Shown here one piece after another: positions 25,918 to 34,080 of a DNA stretch of 64,000 bases. The number at the start of each line of letters is the position of its first letter. The stretch's first letter is position 1. Source of the DNA: Desulfobacterales bacterium RIFOXYA12_FULL_46_15. Its GTDB lineage: Bacteria > Desulfobacterota > Desulfobacteria > Desulfobacterales > Desulfobacteraceae. Position numbers and translations under genes: made by a program. The stretch is from positions 24,425-88,424 of the forward strand of contig MGTJ01000233.1 in NCBI GenBank assembly GCA_001799395.1. Direction: 5' to 3'. The notes under the pieces were generated by a model. It was not told where the DNA came from. It did not search any database and saw only the letters and a program-made list of their open reading frames with translations.

Positions 25918-26409
25918 TCAGCCTTTTGCCAAGGTTAAAAGAAAATCAGCCAGAACGTCCACATCAGATCTTTGAAAAACAGGAAGATTGATTTTGCCAA
26001 TTGAATCTTCCGACACGACGGCTCTCATGTTATGAAGTCCGGTAAATAACGGAGGCCTTCCAATGGCTTCCCTGAAAACTTCTATTTTTTGAAACGGGCC
26101 GCTGATCCATCCTTCGATCAAGACAAGATCCACTTTTGAATAATAGGTTTCAATGATCATTTCAGGAGAGGTATCCGGGGTTCTCGGCAGATAGATGACG
26201 TTCATTTCTTCCGTTACGACCGTTACAGGAGCCGCGCCTGCCGTCCTGTGCCGGAATGAATCCTTGCCCGGCTTGTCCAGTTCGTGGACATGGGCGCTGT
26301 GTTTCAGTGTGCCGACAATGATATTTTTTTTGACAAAGTTTTTCACAAGGTCAACAATCAATGTGGTCTTTCCACAACCAGCATGCCCGACAATATGGAT
26401 GGGTGTCAT
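25918..26409 (-). CDS. mobB: Molybdopterin-guanine dinucleotide biosynthesis protein B
   Basis: 163 residues, the standard MobB length. N-terminal THIVGH-type start leads into Walker A GHAGCGKTTLI (8-18), then VGTLKHSAHVHELDKPGKDSFRHRTAGA, the MobB signature, and VDLVLIEGWISGPFQKIEVFR. MobB is a GTPase that assists MobA in converting molybdopterin to the bis-MGD cofactor that NapA needs, so its place inside the nap cluster is functionally sensible. It is read opposite to the nap genes, sharing the 130-base divergent region with napD. Confidence 0.93.
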   Translation of the reverse strand: MTPIHIVGHAGCGKTTLIVDLVKNFVKKNIIVGTLKHSAHVHELDKPGKDSFRHRTAGAAPVTVVTEEMNVIYLPRTPDTSPEMIIETYYSKVDLVLIEGWISGPFQKIEVFREAIGRPPLFTGLHNMRAVVSEDSIGKINLPVFQRSDVDVLADFLLTLAKG

Positions 26410-26460
26410 TTTTAATGTCCTTATATAAGGGTTAATGATTCAATTTAAATGGTGTACAAT

Positions 26461-26482
26461 GATTTGAGAAATATTTCAAATC
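26461..26482. promoter_or_regulatory. Candidate operator between mobB and napD
   Basis: GATTTGA (26461-26467) and TCAAATC (26476-26482) form a perfect 7-bp dyad with an 8-base centre, 57 bases before the napD ATG. It is reminiscent of, but two bases wider than, an FNR site, so another regulator is likely. Confidence 0.45.
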
Positions 26483-26539
26483 AGGGTTAAAATAATAAAG
26501 GGGTTTGAACGACTTATAAAAATTATAACAGGAGATACT

Positions 26540-26767
26540 ATGCCGATATTCAGTTTTCTGGCGTTTCCAAAAACAGACATGAAGGACAGGCTCATTGCCG
26601 ATCTTTCAGCCATGGCTTATTGTGAAATAAAACCGTCCGGAAACAAGGATGTCCTGATCCTTCTGACAGATACCCCGGATGAAGAAGCCAATAAAAACCT
26701 GATCGATGCCATAAAGGCGCTCAACTCTTTGCAATCATTGAGCATGGCTTTTGGGCATACGGATTAA
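26540..26767 (+). CDS. napD: NapD-like chaperone for NapA
   Basis: 75 residues, ferredoxin-like alpha-beta pattern: SFLAFPKTDMKDRLIADLSAMAYCEIKP, DVLILLTDTPDEEANKNLIDAIKALNSLQSLSMAFGH. The C-terminal LSMAFGH corresponds to the LSLVYHQ-type end of NapD. NapD is a cytoplasmic chaperone that binds the twin-arginine signal of NapA and holds it during cofactor insertion. AGGAGA lies seven bases before ATG, and napA starts 36 bases downstream, so the pair is cotranscribed. Sequence similarity in this family is low; position is the main support. Confidence 0.8.
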   Translation: MPIFSFLAFPKTDMKDRLIADLSAMAYCEIKPSGNKDVLILLTDTPDEEANKNLIDAIKALNSLQSLSMAFGHTD

Positions 26768-26803
26768 CAAAATATTTTATACTATCGATAAAAGGAGAGG
26801 CAT

Positions 26804-29119
26804 ATGACATTCACAAGACGAGATTTCATCAAGAACATGGCTTTGAAAAGTGCTGCAGTGGCTGCTGCAACCATGTTTCCCGGCATTAGTTTTTCCGGCT
26901 GGAACCCGGCTGATCTTTCAGCCGATTCCATTGTCTGGAGCAAGACACCCTGTCGCTTCTGCGGGACTGGCTGCGGGCTTCTTGTGGGTGTATCAGGAGA
27001 AAAAGCCGTTGCCGTTAAGGGTGATCCCAATTCATCCGTTAACAAAGGTCTTTGCTGTGTCAAAGGATATCATTCCATACAGATTCTGTATGGTAAGGAC
27101 AGGTTTGTCACAGCCTATGTCAGAAAAGACGGAAATCTTGTCCCCACACCCATTCAAGAGGCCCTGGATCTGGTTGCAGCCCGGATGAAATCATCCATTG
27201 AAAAAAACGGAAAGAATTCCGTTGCCATCTATGGATCAGGGCAATGGTCAATTCCGGACGGTTATACAGCCTCGAAATTTTTTAAGGGATGCATCGGCAC
27301 CAATAATGTGGAAGCTAATGCAAGACTCTGTATGGCCAGCGCCGTTACCGGGTGTCTGACCACTTTCGGCCTGGATGAACCCATGGGTTGCTATGAAGAT
27401 ATTGATAATGCTGATGTTTTTGTCACCTGGGGGAACAACATGGCGGAAATGCACCCTGTGCTGTTCTCAAGAATGCTGGCCAATAAAAAATCAAAAACCC
27501 ATGTCCAAATCATTGATCTTACCACCCGGTTTACCCGGTCAAGCCAGGCTGCAGACAAATCCATCCTATTTAATCCCCAGTCTGATCTGGCCATTGCAAA
27601 TGCCATTTGTTATGAGATTATTAAAAATAATGAGGTAAACCAGGAATTTATATCCAGCCATGTTTCCTTTCATAAAGGAAAAACCAATATCGGATATGGA
27701 ACCGAGGATCATTTCGCCTTTTCCGACACGGCAGAATCCGTTGATTTTGAAGCCTATAAGACATTCCTTAAGGATTATACTCCTGAAGCGGCTGAGAAGA
27801 TTTCAGGCGTCCCGGCTGCAGATATCAAATACCTTGCGTCACTGTATGGCGATCCGGATAAAAAAGTGACTTCATTCTGGACCATGGGCATGAACCAGCA
27901 CACCCGGGGGACCTGGATTAATAACCTGGTTTATAATATTCATCTTCTGACCGGCAAAATTTGTGAACCAGGCAACAGTCCTTTTTCCCTAACAGGCCAG
28001 CCCAGCGCATGCGGCACGGTCAGGGAAGTCGGAACAATGACCCATAAACTGCCCCATGGCGTAGTAACCGAGGAGGCTGACCGGAAAATGGCGGCAAAAA
28101 TCTGGGATGTTCCTGAATCCAATATCGACCCCAAACCCACCTATCATACCGTAGAAATGTTTCGTGCCCTGGATCGGGGAGAGATTACCTTTATGTGGAT
28201 ACAGGTAACCAATCCCATGGTCACCATGCCCAATCTGAGGCGTTACCGGGATGGCGCCAAAAAAGAAGGTCGGTTTATCGTGGTATCTGAAATTTATCCA
28301 ACCCCTACCTCAGATGTGGCTGATGTCATCCTGCCTTCAGCTCTCTGGGTGGAAAGAGAAGGCTTTTTCGGTAATTCCGAACGAAGAACCCAGCACAATG
28401 CACAACTGGTACCTAAACCTGGTGAGGCCATGTGCAACACCTGGCAGTTGATTCAGGTCGCAAGACGCATGGGGTTTGAAAAACAGTTTCCCTGGACTCA
28501 GGAAACCTATATCGAGGATATCTGGAATGAATATATCCGGTTTCATGACAGTCCCAAACATCGCATGGCTCCTTACAAGCTTTTAAAAGAAAGGTCCGGG
28601 GTACAATGGCCTTTTGTGGACGGCAAAGAAACAAGGTGGCGGTATAATGGCAAATATGACCCGGCCTGCGGCAGCAATACCTTTGATTTTTACGGTAAAC
28701 CGGATCACAGGGCATGGATCTGGCTGCGCCCGTACGAGCCGGCTGCTGAATCACCGGACAAGGAATATCCTTTCTGGCTGAATACCGGCAGGGTCCTGGA
28801 ACACTGGCACACAGGGTCCATGACAAGGCGAATCCCCATCCTGCATAAAGCCGTTCCAGAATCCTATGTAGAGATTCACCCTGAAGATGCAAAGCTTCTG
28901 GGTGTTGTAAACGAAAGCAAAGTGAACATAATCTCAAAAAGAGGCTCTGTGGTCATGAAAGCCTGCATCAACGGCAGGGGAAATCCCCCCAGGGGCATGG
29001 TATTTGTACCCTTCTTTGATGAGAACTACCTGATCAACGAAGTTACCCTGGATGCATTCTGCCCCATATCCAAACAACCGGATTATAAAAAATGTGCCGT
29101 AAGATTGGAGAAAGCCTGA
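26804..29119 (+). CDS. napA: Periplasmic nitrate reductase catalytic subunit NapA
   Basis: 771 residues. Twin-arginine signal TRRDFIKNMALKSAAVAAATM, 4Fe-4S cluster cysteines at 50, 53, 57 and 84 (CRFCGTGC...GLCCVKGYH), and the molybdenum ligand Cys176 in NARLCMASAVTG. GSGQWSIPDGYTASKFFKG, MNQHTRGTWINNLVYNIHLLTGK and the C-terminal NTGRVLEHWHTGSMTRRIP are typical of NapA. Length is near the short NapA of Desulfovibrio desulfuricans rather than the longer E. coli type. It reduces nitrate to nitrite in the periplasm using bis-MGD; electrons should come from the cytochromes encoded next. Its TGA overlaps the next ATG (TGATG). AGGAGAGG precedes the start. Confidence 0.95.
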   Translation: MTFTRRDFIKNMALKSAAVAAATMFPGISFSGWNPADLSADSIVWSKTPCRFCGTGCGLLVGVSGEKAVAVKGDPNSSVNKGLCCVKGYHSIQILYGKDRFVTAYVRKDGNLVPTPIQEALDLVAARMKSSIEKNGKNSVAIYGSGQWSIPDGYTASKFFKGCIGTNNVEANARLCMASAVTGCLTTFGLDEPMGCYEDIDNADVFVTWGNNMAEMHPVLFSRMLANKKSKTHVQIIDLTTRFTRSSQAADKSILFNPQSDLAIANAICYEIIKNNEVNQEFISSHVSFHKGKTNIGYGTEDHFAFSDTAESVDFEAYKTFLKDYTPEAAEKISGVPAADIKYLASLYGDPDKKVTSFWTMGMNQHTRGTWINNLVYNIHLLTGKICEPGNSPFSLTGQPSACGTVREVGTMTHKLPHGVVTEEADRKMAAKIWDVPESNIDPKPTYHTVEMFRALDRGEITFMWIQVTNPMVTMPNLRRYRDGAKKEGRFIVVSEIYPTPTSDVADVILPSALWVEREGFFGNSERRTQHNAQLVPKPGEAMCNTWQLIQVARRMGFEKQFPWTQETYIEDIWNEYIRFHDSPKHRMAPYKLLKERSGVQWPFVDGKETRWRYNGKYDPACGSNTFDFYGKPDHRAWIWLRPYEPAAESPDKEYPFWLNTGRVLEHWHTGSMTRRIPILHKAVPESYVEIHPEDAKLLGVVNESKVNIISKRGSVVMKACINGRGNPPRGMVFVPFFDENYLINEVTLDAFCPISKQPDYKKCAVRLEKA

Positions 29120-29796
29120 TGGGAAAAGAAAATCAAAGAACAGGAAAATTTTTATTTATGTTTGCAGTGACAATCACCATAGTTTTATCGGTCATCATTT
29201 TTCAGGCGTTTTCCGTGAATACAAAAGAAATGCTTGCAAAAGTCAACAATACACCGGTTTTTGATTTTGATCACAATGCAAAACAATTTTTTGAAACATA
29301 CAATGAAACTACAGCCGCCTATATGAATGGAAACTCAACTGATCGAACCCTGGAATACTATTATTCTCTGCGCCAGTATCCCGGATCTCCTCCCTATATT
29401 CCCCATGATCTGGCAGATAAAAAGGGCTATGAATATCAATGCCTGTCCTGTCATGAGCGCGGGGGATTTGTTGAAGCCATGAACCGCTTTACCCCGGTCA
29501 CCCCTCATCCCCAGTATGTATCTTGCAGGCAATGCCATATGAAAAAGGTGACTGAAACTCTTTTCAAGGAAAATGGCCATGTCAGCGTTCAAACGCCAAA
29601 ACTGGGAAGATCGGCCTTGCCCGGATCGCCTCCGCCGATTGTGCACTCCCTTCAAATGAGGGAAAACTGTATTGCCTGCCATGTGGGACCTGGAACCGTT
29701 GTCCCCATAAGGGTGGAACATCCCATGAGGGGCAATTGCAGGCAGTGTCATGTGCCAGAGGAAACCAAAACACTCTTTACCAGAAATCCCATGTGA
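29119..29796 (+). CDS. Tetrahaem NapB-like cytochrome c with internal duplication
   Basis: 225 residues from the ATG overlapping the napA stop. N-terminal signal anchor ~11-33. Four CxxCH sites at Cys108, 136, 184 and 207. The two halves repeat each other: YPGSPPYIPHDL...CLSCH...CRQCH (about 87-140) and LPGSPPPIVHSL...CIACH...CRQCH (about 168-211), each resembling the NapB core (PP-x-I-PH, then CLSCH and C-x-QCH(V)P). NapB normally has two haems, so this appears to be a tandem NapB duplication. It would transfer electrons to NapA. Position after napA and the overlap support the role. Alternative: an unrelated c3-type family. Confidence 0.8.
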   Translation: MGKENQRTGKFLFMFAVTITIVLSVIIFQAFSVNTKEMLAKVNNTPVFDFDHNAKQFFETYNETTAAYMNGNSTDRTLEYYYSLRQYPGSPPYIPHDLADKKGYEYQCLSCHERGGFVEAMNRFTPVTPHPQYVSCRQCHMKKVTETLFKENGHVSVQTPKLGRSALPGSPPPIVHSLQMRENCIACHVGPGTVVPIRVEHPMRGNCRQCHVPEETKTLFTRNPM

Positions 29797-29816
29797 TGGG
29801 TCAAAAAAGGAGTGGT

Positions 29817-30452
29817 ATGAGCAAACCAGAGATTAATAAATGTCTGTATCCTATATTCCTGTCATGTATAATTCTTGGGCTTTTTATCTTTTCCTTTTTA
29901 TCAACCGCTTTTTCAAACCAGGAAGGAGTGACAAAGCAGTATAAAAAAGCCGTTCAAAAGATGGACAGGGCAGGGCAGGTAAATGCAGAAACGCAGGTTC
30001 CCAAAAATATTGTCAGAGTATTGGATGAGGATCAGGGTGGCCATTTTTTTACCGAAGCACGCAAAAGTGAAATCAAACGGTTCAGATGCAGTTCCTGCCA
30101 TAACGATAAAATGGTCTCTATTCAAGGCGCAGCCGATCTTTCCCATGCAGATATCAAGGTTGTGCATGGAGGAAAAGAAAAACCGCTTTCCTGCAATACC
30201 TGTCACAGCACTGAAGACCGGGATTTTCTGACAACCGGCAAGGACACAAGGATTGATCCTGATCATGTGTATCAGATGTGCGGACAGTGTCATTTCCGCC
30301 AGAAAAAAGACTGGATCGGAGGAGCTCACGGAAAACGCATCATCTTCTGGTCAGGTGAAAGAGTGGTCATGAACTGTACCTCCTGTCATAATCCTCATTC
30401 CCCGAGGTTTGCAGAACGATGGCCGAAAACTTATTCTGTTCCGCTTAAATAG
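29817..30452 (+). CDS. Membrane-anchored tetrahaem cytochrome c of the nap cluster
   Basis: 211 residues from ATG 29817 (AAGGAG four bases ahead); a longer frame from 29736 overlaps the previous gene and is rejected. Single N-terminal hydrophobic span ~11-32, then four CxxCH sites: CSSCH, CNTCH, CGQCH and CTSCHNPHSP. Possible distal ligands are visible in LSHADIKVVHGG and GGAHGK. Its place resembles NapM of Desulfovibrio nap clusters, a tetrahaem protein thought to shuttle electrons to NapA, but the sequence relation cannot be tested here. It probably links the NrfCD-like module to the NapB-like protein. Confidence 0.8.
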   Translation: MSKPEINKCLYPIFLSCIILGLFIFSFLSTAFSNQEGVTKQYKKAVQKMDRAGQVNAETQVPKNIVRVLDEDQGGHFFTEARKSEIKRFRCSSCHNDKMVSIQGAADLSHADIKVVHGGKEKPLSCNTCHSTEDRDFLTTGKDTRIDPDHVYQMCGQCHFRQKKDWIGGAHGKRIIFWSGERVVMNCTSCHNPHSPRFAERWPKTYSVPLK

Positions 30453-30465
30453 ATAGGAAAATTTC

Positions 30466-31398
30466 ATGGATTCTAAAAAAAAGAACACTATCAGCCGAAG
30501 GGCCTTTCTTACAGGGGCTGTATCTGCCGCTGTCACTGGCGGGGCATTAGTCACAACAGGTTGTAAAGGGAAAAATCTTTTAGAGAGTTCCGAAGCCTTT
30601 GCCCTTGAATTTCAGGAATATTTCAAAAAACATTACCGGCTTATGAATGAAATGGAAAGAGAGAAAACCGTATCACGGCTGGAAAGGCTTTCAAAACAAA
30701 AACAGGGTATCACAGTGGACATTGATACCACAGGACCTTTGGAAAATGTTCTTTACGGTTATGCATTTAATGTCACCCGGTGTGAAGGATATATGGAGTG
30801 TGTGGCCGCCTGTGTCAGGGAAAACAACCTGGATCGAAGGTCCAATATGCAATATATCCGGATTTTTGAAATGGAACACGGGCAGATGTCGCCGGATCAG
30901 GGAGATGGCAAATATTTCCATATGGTGCCAAGAGAAGGACATTTTTATATGGGGGTCCAGTGTTTTCACTGTGATAACCCGCCCTGTGTAAAAGCATGCC
31001 CTACCAAGGCAACATGGCGGGAACCAGACGGCATCGTGGTTGTGGATTATGACTGGTGTATCGGATGCCGGTACTGCATGGCAGCCTGTCCATATTATGG
31101 CCGGCGCTTTAACTGGAACCAGCCTGAAATCCCAAAGGAAGAGATTACAAAAAAACAGCATTACCTGGGCAATCGAAAGCGGGTCAGGGGGATGATGGAA
31201 AAATGTACGTTCTGCATCCAGCGAAGCCGGAAAGGCAAGCTTACTGCATGTGTTGAGGCCTGCCCAACCGGTGCCAGGGTTTTTGGAAACCTTCTGGATC
31301 CGGACAGCGAAATCCGGTTTGTGCTGGAAAATAAAAAGGTCTATCGGCTGAAGGAAGATCTGGGCACTGATCCCAAGTTCTGGTATTTTATAGATTAA
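30466..31398 (+). CDS. Tat-exported ferredoxin-type subunit (NrfC/DmsB-like)
   Basis: 310 residues. Twin-arginine signal SRRAFLTGAVSAAVTGGALVTTGCKG, with a Cys that could be lipidated. Four 4Fe-4S motifs follow in NrfC order: CEGYMECVAACVREN, CFHCDNPPCVKACPTKA, CIGCRYCMAACPYYGRRF, and CTFCIQRSRKGKLTACVEACPTGAR. It should be a periplasmic electron-transfer subunit paired with the NrfD-like protein encoded 22 bases downstream. In this cluster it stands in the position NapG occupies elsewhere. AGGAAAA lies ahead of the ATG. Confidence 0.9.
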   Translation: MDSKKKNTISRRAFLTGAVSAAVTGGALVTTGCKGKNLLESSEAFALEFQEYFKKHYRLMNEMEREKTVSRLERLSKQKQGITVDIDTTGPLENVLYGYAFNVTRCEGYMECVAACVRENNLDRRSNMQYIRIFEMEHGQMSPDQGDGKYFHMVPREGHFYMGVQCFHCDNPPCVKACPTKATWREPDGIVVVDYDWCIGCRYCMAACPYYGRRFNWNQPEIPKEEITKKQHYLGNRKRVRGMMEKCTFCIQRSRKGKLTACVEACPTGARVFGNLLDPDSEIRFVLENKKVYRLKEDLGTDPKFWYFID

Positions 31399-31420
31399 TC
31401 AGTCCTTAAGGATATATCAT

Positions 31421-32680
31421 ATGAAAAATGACAAGGCTTCAAAAGGTTTGGTTTCATTTGTCAGGGATGTGGTGTTATGGAATCTGTCCGGTTCCTTTTT
31501 ATACCGTATTTATATGGGCATTCTCATCTGCCTCATGCTGACAGGGGTTTACGGCTATCTTGTCCAGTTCAGAACAGGACTTGCCGCCACCCATATGTCC
31601 GATATCGTGTCCTGGGGGTTTTATATTTCCAATTTTACTTTTCTGGTTGGGGTTGCGGCTGCCGCAGTCATGCTGATCCTGCCCTCCTATGTGTTTAATG
31701 ACAAGGATCTGCATAAAGTGGTGATTATCGGCGAAGTTGTGGCGGTCGGGGCTCTGGTCATGTGCATGGCCTTTGTTTTTGTCGACCTGGGCAGGCCTCT
31801 CCAGTTCTGGCACCTGATCCCAGGCATTGGACAGCTTAATTTTCCTTCATCACTTTTGTCCTGGGATATTCTTGTGTTAAACGGCTATCTTGCTCTCAAT
31901 GCCCTTGTTCCGGCCTATATCGTTTATTGCCATTACCTTTCGAAAGAACCAGTGGGTAAATATTATAAGCCTTTTGTGTTTATCTCCATCGGCTGGGCCG
32001 TTGCCATTCATATGGTAACCGCATTTCTCTACCAGGGGCTTCCGGCAAGACCTTTTTGGAATAATCCGCTCATGGGCCCAAGATTTCTGGCGTCCGCCTT
32101 TGCAGCAGGCCCTGCCATTATTTCCCTCGTACTCCACATAGTGAATACGGCCACAGATTACAAAATTGCCAATACCATTTTTAACAAGCTTCGGATCATC
32201 ATCCTATCTGCTGCCGTGATCAATCTTCTCATGCTGTTTTCAGAAATTTTCAAGGAATTTTATTTTCCCACCCATCACAGCCAATCAGCAGTTTATCTGT
32301 TTTTCGGTCTTGAAGGCCATGATTCCCTTGTGCCCTGGATCTGGACCGCCATATCCATCAATGTAACCGGGACATTAATCCTGGCATTCAATCCGGTCCG
32401 GGAGAGGCCAATTTTTCTTATGCCTGCCCTTGTCCTGCTGATTGCAGGAATTTGGATAGAAAAAGGCATCGGCTTGATTGTACCGGGTCTGGTGCCTTCT
32501 CCCATGGGTGAAATTGTCAGTTATTCCCCCAGCAGTGTCGAGATGTTTATTACTGCCGGGGTAGTCGGTCTCGGGATATTCGTTATGACCATCCTCTTAA
32601 AGCCTGCCCTGATAATTGAAAAGCGATATGAGGAAAACCGAACCGGTTTCTGCCAGAGTGTTCATGTAAAAAATGAATGA
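31421..32680 (+). CDS. NrfD/PsrC-type integral membrane quinol-binding subunit
   Basis: 419 residues with about ten hydrophobic helices; VDLGRPLQFWHLIPG and FSEIFKEFYFPTHHSQSAVYLFFG, and IWIEKGIGLIVPGLVPSPMGEIVSYSPSSVEMFITAGVVGLG match the NrfD/HybB/QrcD superfamily. It should oxidise menaquinol in the membrane and pass electrons to the adjacent ferredoxin-like subunit, then through the two tetrahaem cytochromes to NapA. It ends 16 bases before the stop of the converging arsS gene. The N-terminus faces the cytoplasm. Confidence 0.9.
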   Translation: MKNDKASKGLVSFVRDVVLWNLSGSFLYRIYMGILICLMLTGVYGYLVQFRTGLAATHMSDIVSWGFYISNFTFLVGVAAAAVMLILPSYVFNDKDLHKVVIIGEVVAVGALVMCMAFVFVDLGRPLQFWHLIPGIGQLNFPSSLLSWDILVLNGYLALNALVPAYIVYCHYLSKEPVGKYYKPFVFISIGWAVAIHMVTAFLYQGLPARPFWNNPLMGPRFLASAFAAGPAIISLVLHIVNTATDYKIANTIFNKLRIIILSAAVINLLMLFSEIFKEFYFPTHHSQSAVYLFFGLEGHDSLVPWIWTAISINVTGTLILAFNPVRERPIFLMPALVLLIAGIWIEKGIGLIVPGLVPSPMGEIVSYSPSSVEMFITAGVVGLGIFVMTILLKPALIIEKRYEENRTGFCQSVHVKNE

Positions 32681-32682
32681 TA

Positions 32683-32711
32683 TCTAACTCCTGAACTCAG
32701 GATGCAATAGA
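32683..32711 (-). promoter_or_regulatory. SECIS-like hairpin downstream of the in-frame TGA of arsS
   Basis: On the minus strand the mRNA forms UCCUG/CAGGA around the four-base loop AGUU (32702-32689), with an outer UCUA/UAGA stem (32711-32708 with 32686-32683) across an asymmetric internal loop. The apical loop begins 21 bases after the TGA at 32720-32718 and contains GU, as in bacterial selenocysteine insertion elements, whose loop normally lies 16-37 bases after the UGA. Confidence 0.6.
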
Positions 32712-33662
32712 GCCGCTTCAGGTGAAACCTGTGCCGGCTGTGCAGGTATAACAGTGATTGCCAACGGCAATGGGGTCTTTATCAAAGGAAGAAACCCTGA
32801 TCTGAGAAATATGGGTTTTTTCAAATGCCTTATAGACTCCTGCAGCAAGATTAAAATCGCAGTCAAACAGATACCCGTCAAAAGACACAGATATCTGGTT
32901 CCGGCACATGAGGCCGGGAAGGGTGCATGGATTGAAACTTTTATACAAAAGAGTAAGATAATCGTCATAATTACCTGACTGCTGAAGCCAGGCTTCAAAC
33001 CGGCCCAGCGGAACATTTGCAAAAGTATAGGCATTATTGAAATTAATTCCCCATTTTTTTTTCAGGATTTCCCGGTACCTTTTTTCCAATGCTTTCTGGG
33101 AAGAAGGAAGAAAGGCACCGGACGGGTTTGAAACAAGGTTGAGCAGAAAACCGGTGCCATCCATGCCATAGCCCTGACGGTTCAACAGCATGAGGGCCTC
33201 AATACTTTTCTCGAAAACGCCGATTCCTCTCTGCGAATCAGTCTGGGCAGGATTCAGGGAAGGGAAGGAGGATACAAGGATGACTCTGTTTTTTTTCAGT
33301 ACAGGAATCAGTTGGTCATGGGAATAATCCAGAAGCGCGCTGAGATTGGAGCGGAGCATGACCTGATCTGCAACAGAAGATATGGTTTCAATGAGATAGG
33401 GCAGATCAGGATTCATTTCAGGCGCACCACCGGTGATATCCACGGCTTTAAACTTGCATCGCTGAGCAAAATCAATCACCTCGTCCATGGTATTACGGTT
33501 CATGATATCCCTTTTGTGCGGACCGGCGGAAAGATGACAGTGTTTACATGCCTGGTTGCATAACCGGCCCAGGTTAATCTGGAGAATCTCGGCAGGTTTT
33601 CTCTTAAGGACAAGTCCATGCTGCTTAAGGGTTTCAAAAAAACTTGGAAAAGAATCAGCCAT
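32697..33662 (-). CDS. arsS: ArsS-type radical SAM protein, probable selenoprotein
   Basis: 321 residues if TGA at 32720-32718 is read as selenocysteine (residue 315); 314 if it is a stop. Radical SAM CxxxCxxC is at Cys35-39-42 (CNQACKHCH), followed by VDITGGAPEMNP. The second half is the DUF3641-type domain (LPGLMCRNQISVSFDGYLFDCDFN) that ends in NHCYTCTAGTGFT before the TGA. Family members usually continue as CTAG-x-GSSC-x-G. Here the TGA falls exactly at the last Cys, and the frame continues SGSIAS to a second TGA. ArsS catalyses a step of arsenosugar formation. It follows the AhpD-like gene by 12 bases. Confidence 0.85.
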
Positions 33663-33674
33663 CAGAATCGCTTT

Positions 33675-34007
33675 CTATATGGAGAGTTTTTCTGCAACAT
33701 TTCTCATCTGCACCCCGTGAACCAGTGAGGCGCCACCCCGGATTGCCGTTACCACATGAAGGGCTTCCGTCATTTCGGCAAGATTGGACCCTTTTTCCAG
33801 ACAGGCCTTTGTATAGGCATCAATGCAGTACGGGCATTGAATAGTATGAGCTACGGCAAGAGCGATAAGGGATTTTTCCCTTTCGGAAAGCTCTCCTTCC
33901 AAAAAAACAGCACCATAATATTCAAAAAATTTTTTAGCCAGCTCGGGCACATCTTTGCCGATATTGTTAAATTTCAGCAAATCTGCAGGATTGTAATAGG
34001 TTTCCAT
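33675..34007 (-). CDS. AhpD/carboxymuconolactone decarboxylase-like protein of the arsS locus
   Basis: 110 residues. The active-site pair Cys58-x-x-Cys61 lies in HTIQCPYCIDAYTKACLEKG, the AhpD-core signature, followed by EMTEALHVVTAIRGGASLVHG. Small proteins of this type sit next to arsS so regularly that they are called arsenosugar biosynthesis-associated peroxidase-like proteins; the function is not proven. AGGAGCCGG precedes the ATG, and arsS begins 12 bases downstream, so the two are an operon. No arsM methyltransferase is adjacent. Confidence 0.85.
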   Translation of the reverse strand: METYYNPADLLKFNNIGKDVPELAKKFFEYYGAVFLEGELSEREKSLIALAVAHTIQCPYCIDAYTKACLEKGSNLAEMTEALHVVTAIRGGASLVHGVQMRNVAEKLSI

Positions 34008-34080
34008 GTTTCCGGCTCCTTTGGTAATTGGTTTTGATATGTTTAAAATTTATCGGATTTCTTTACATGGATCAATTCAT

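Noticed and set aside
28413-28937. 174-codon open frame on the minus strand within napA
   Set aside because: Cys/Arg-rich nonsense product opposite conserved NapA coding sequence.
29736-29816. Upstream extension of the tetrahaem cytochrome gene
   Set aside because: It overlaps the NapB-like gene; ATG 29817 with AAGGAG begins directly before the signal anchor.
32684-33034. Second minus-strand frame covering the end of arsS
   Set aside because: Its translation shows no ArsS features. A frameshift explanation for the early arsS stop is less convincing than UGA readthrough because the original frame continues with a suitable SGSIAS tail.
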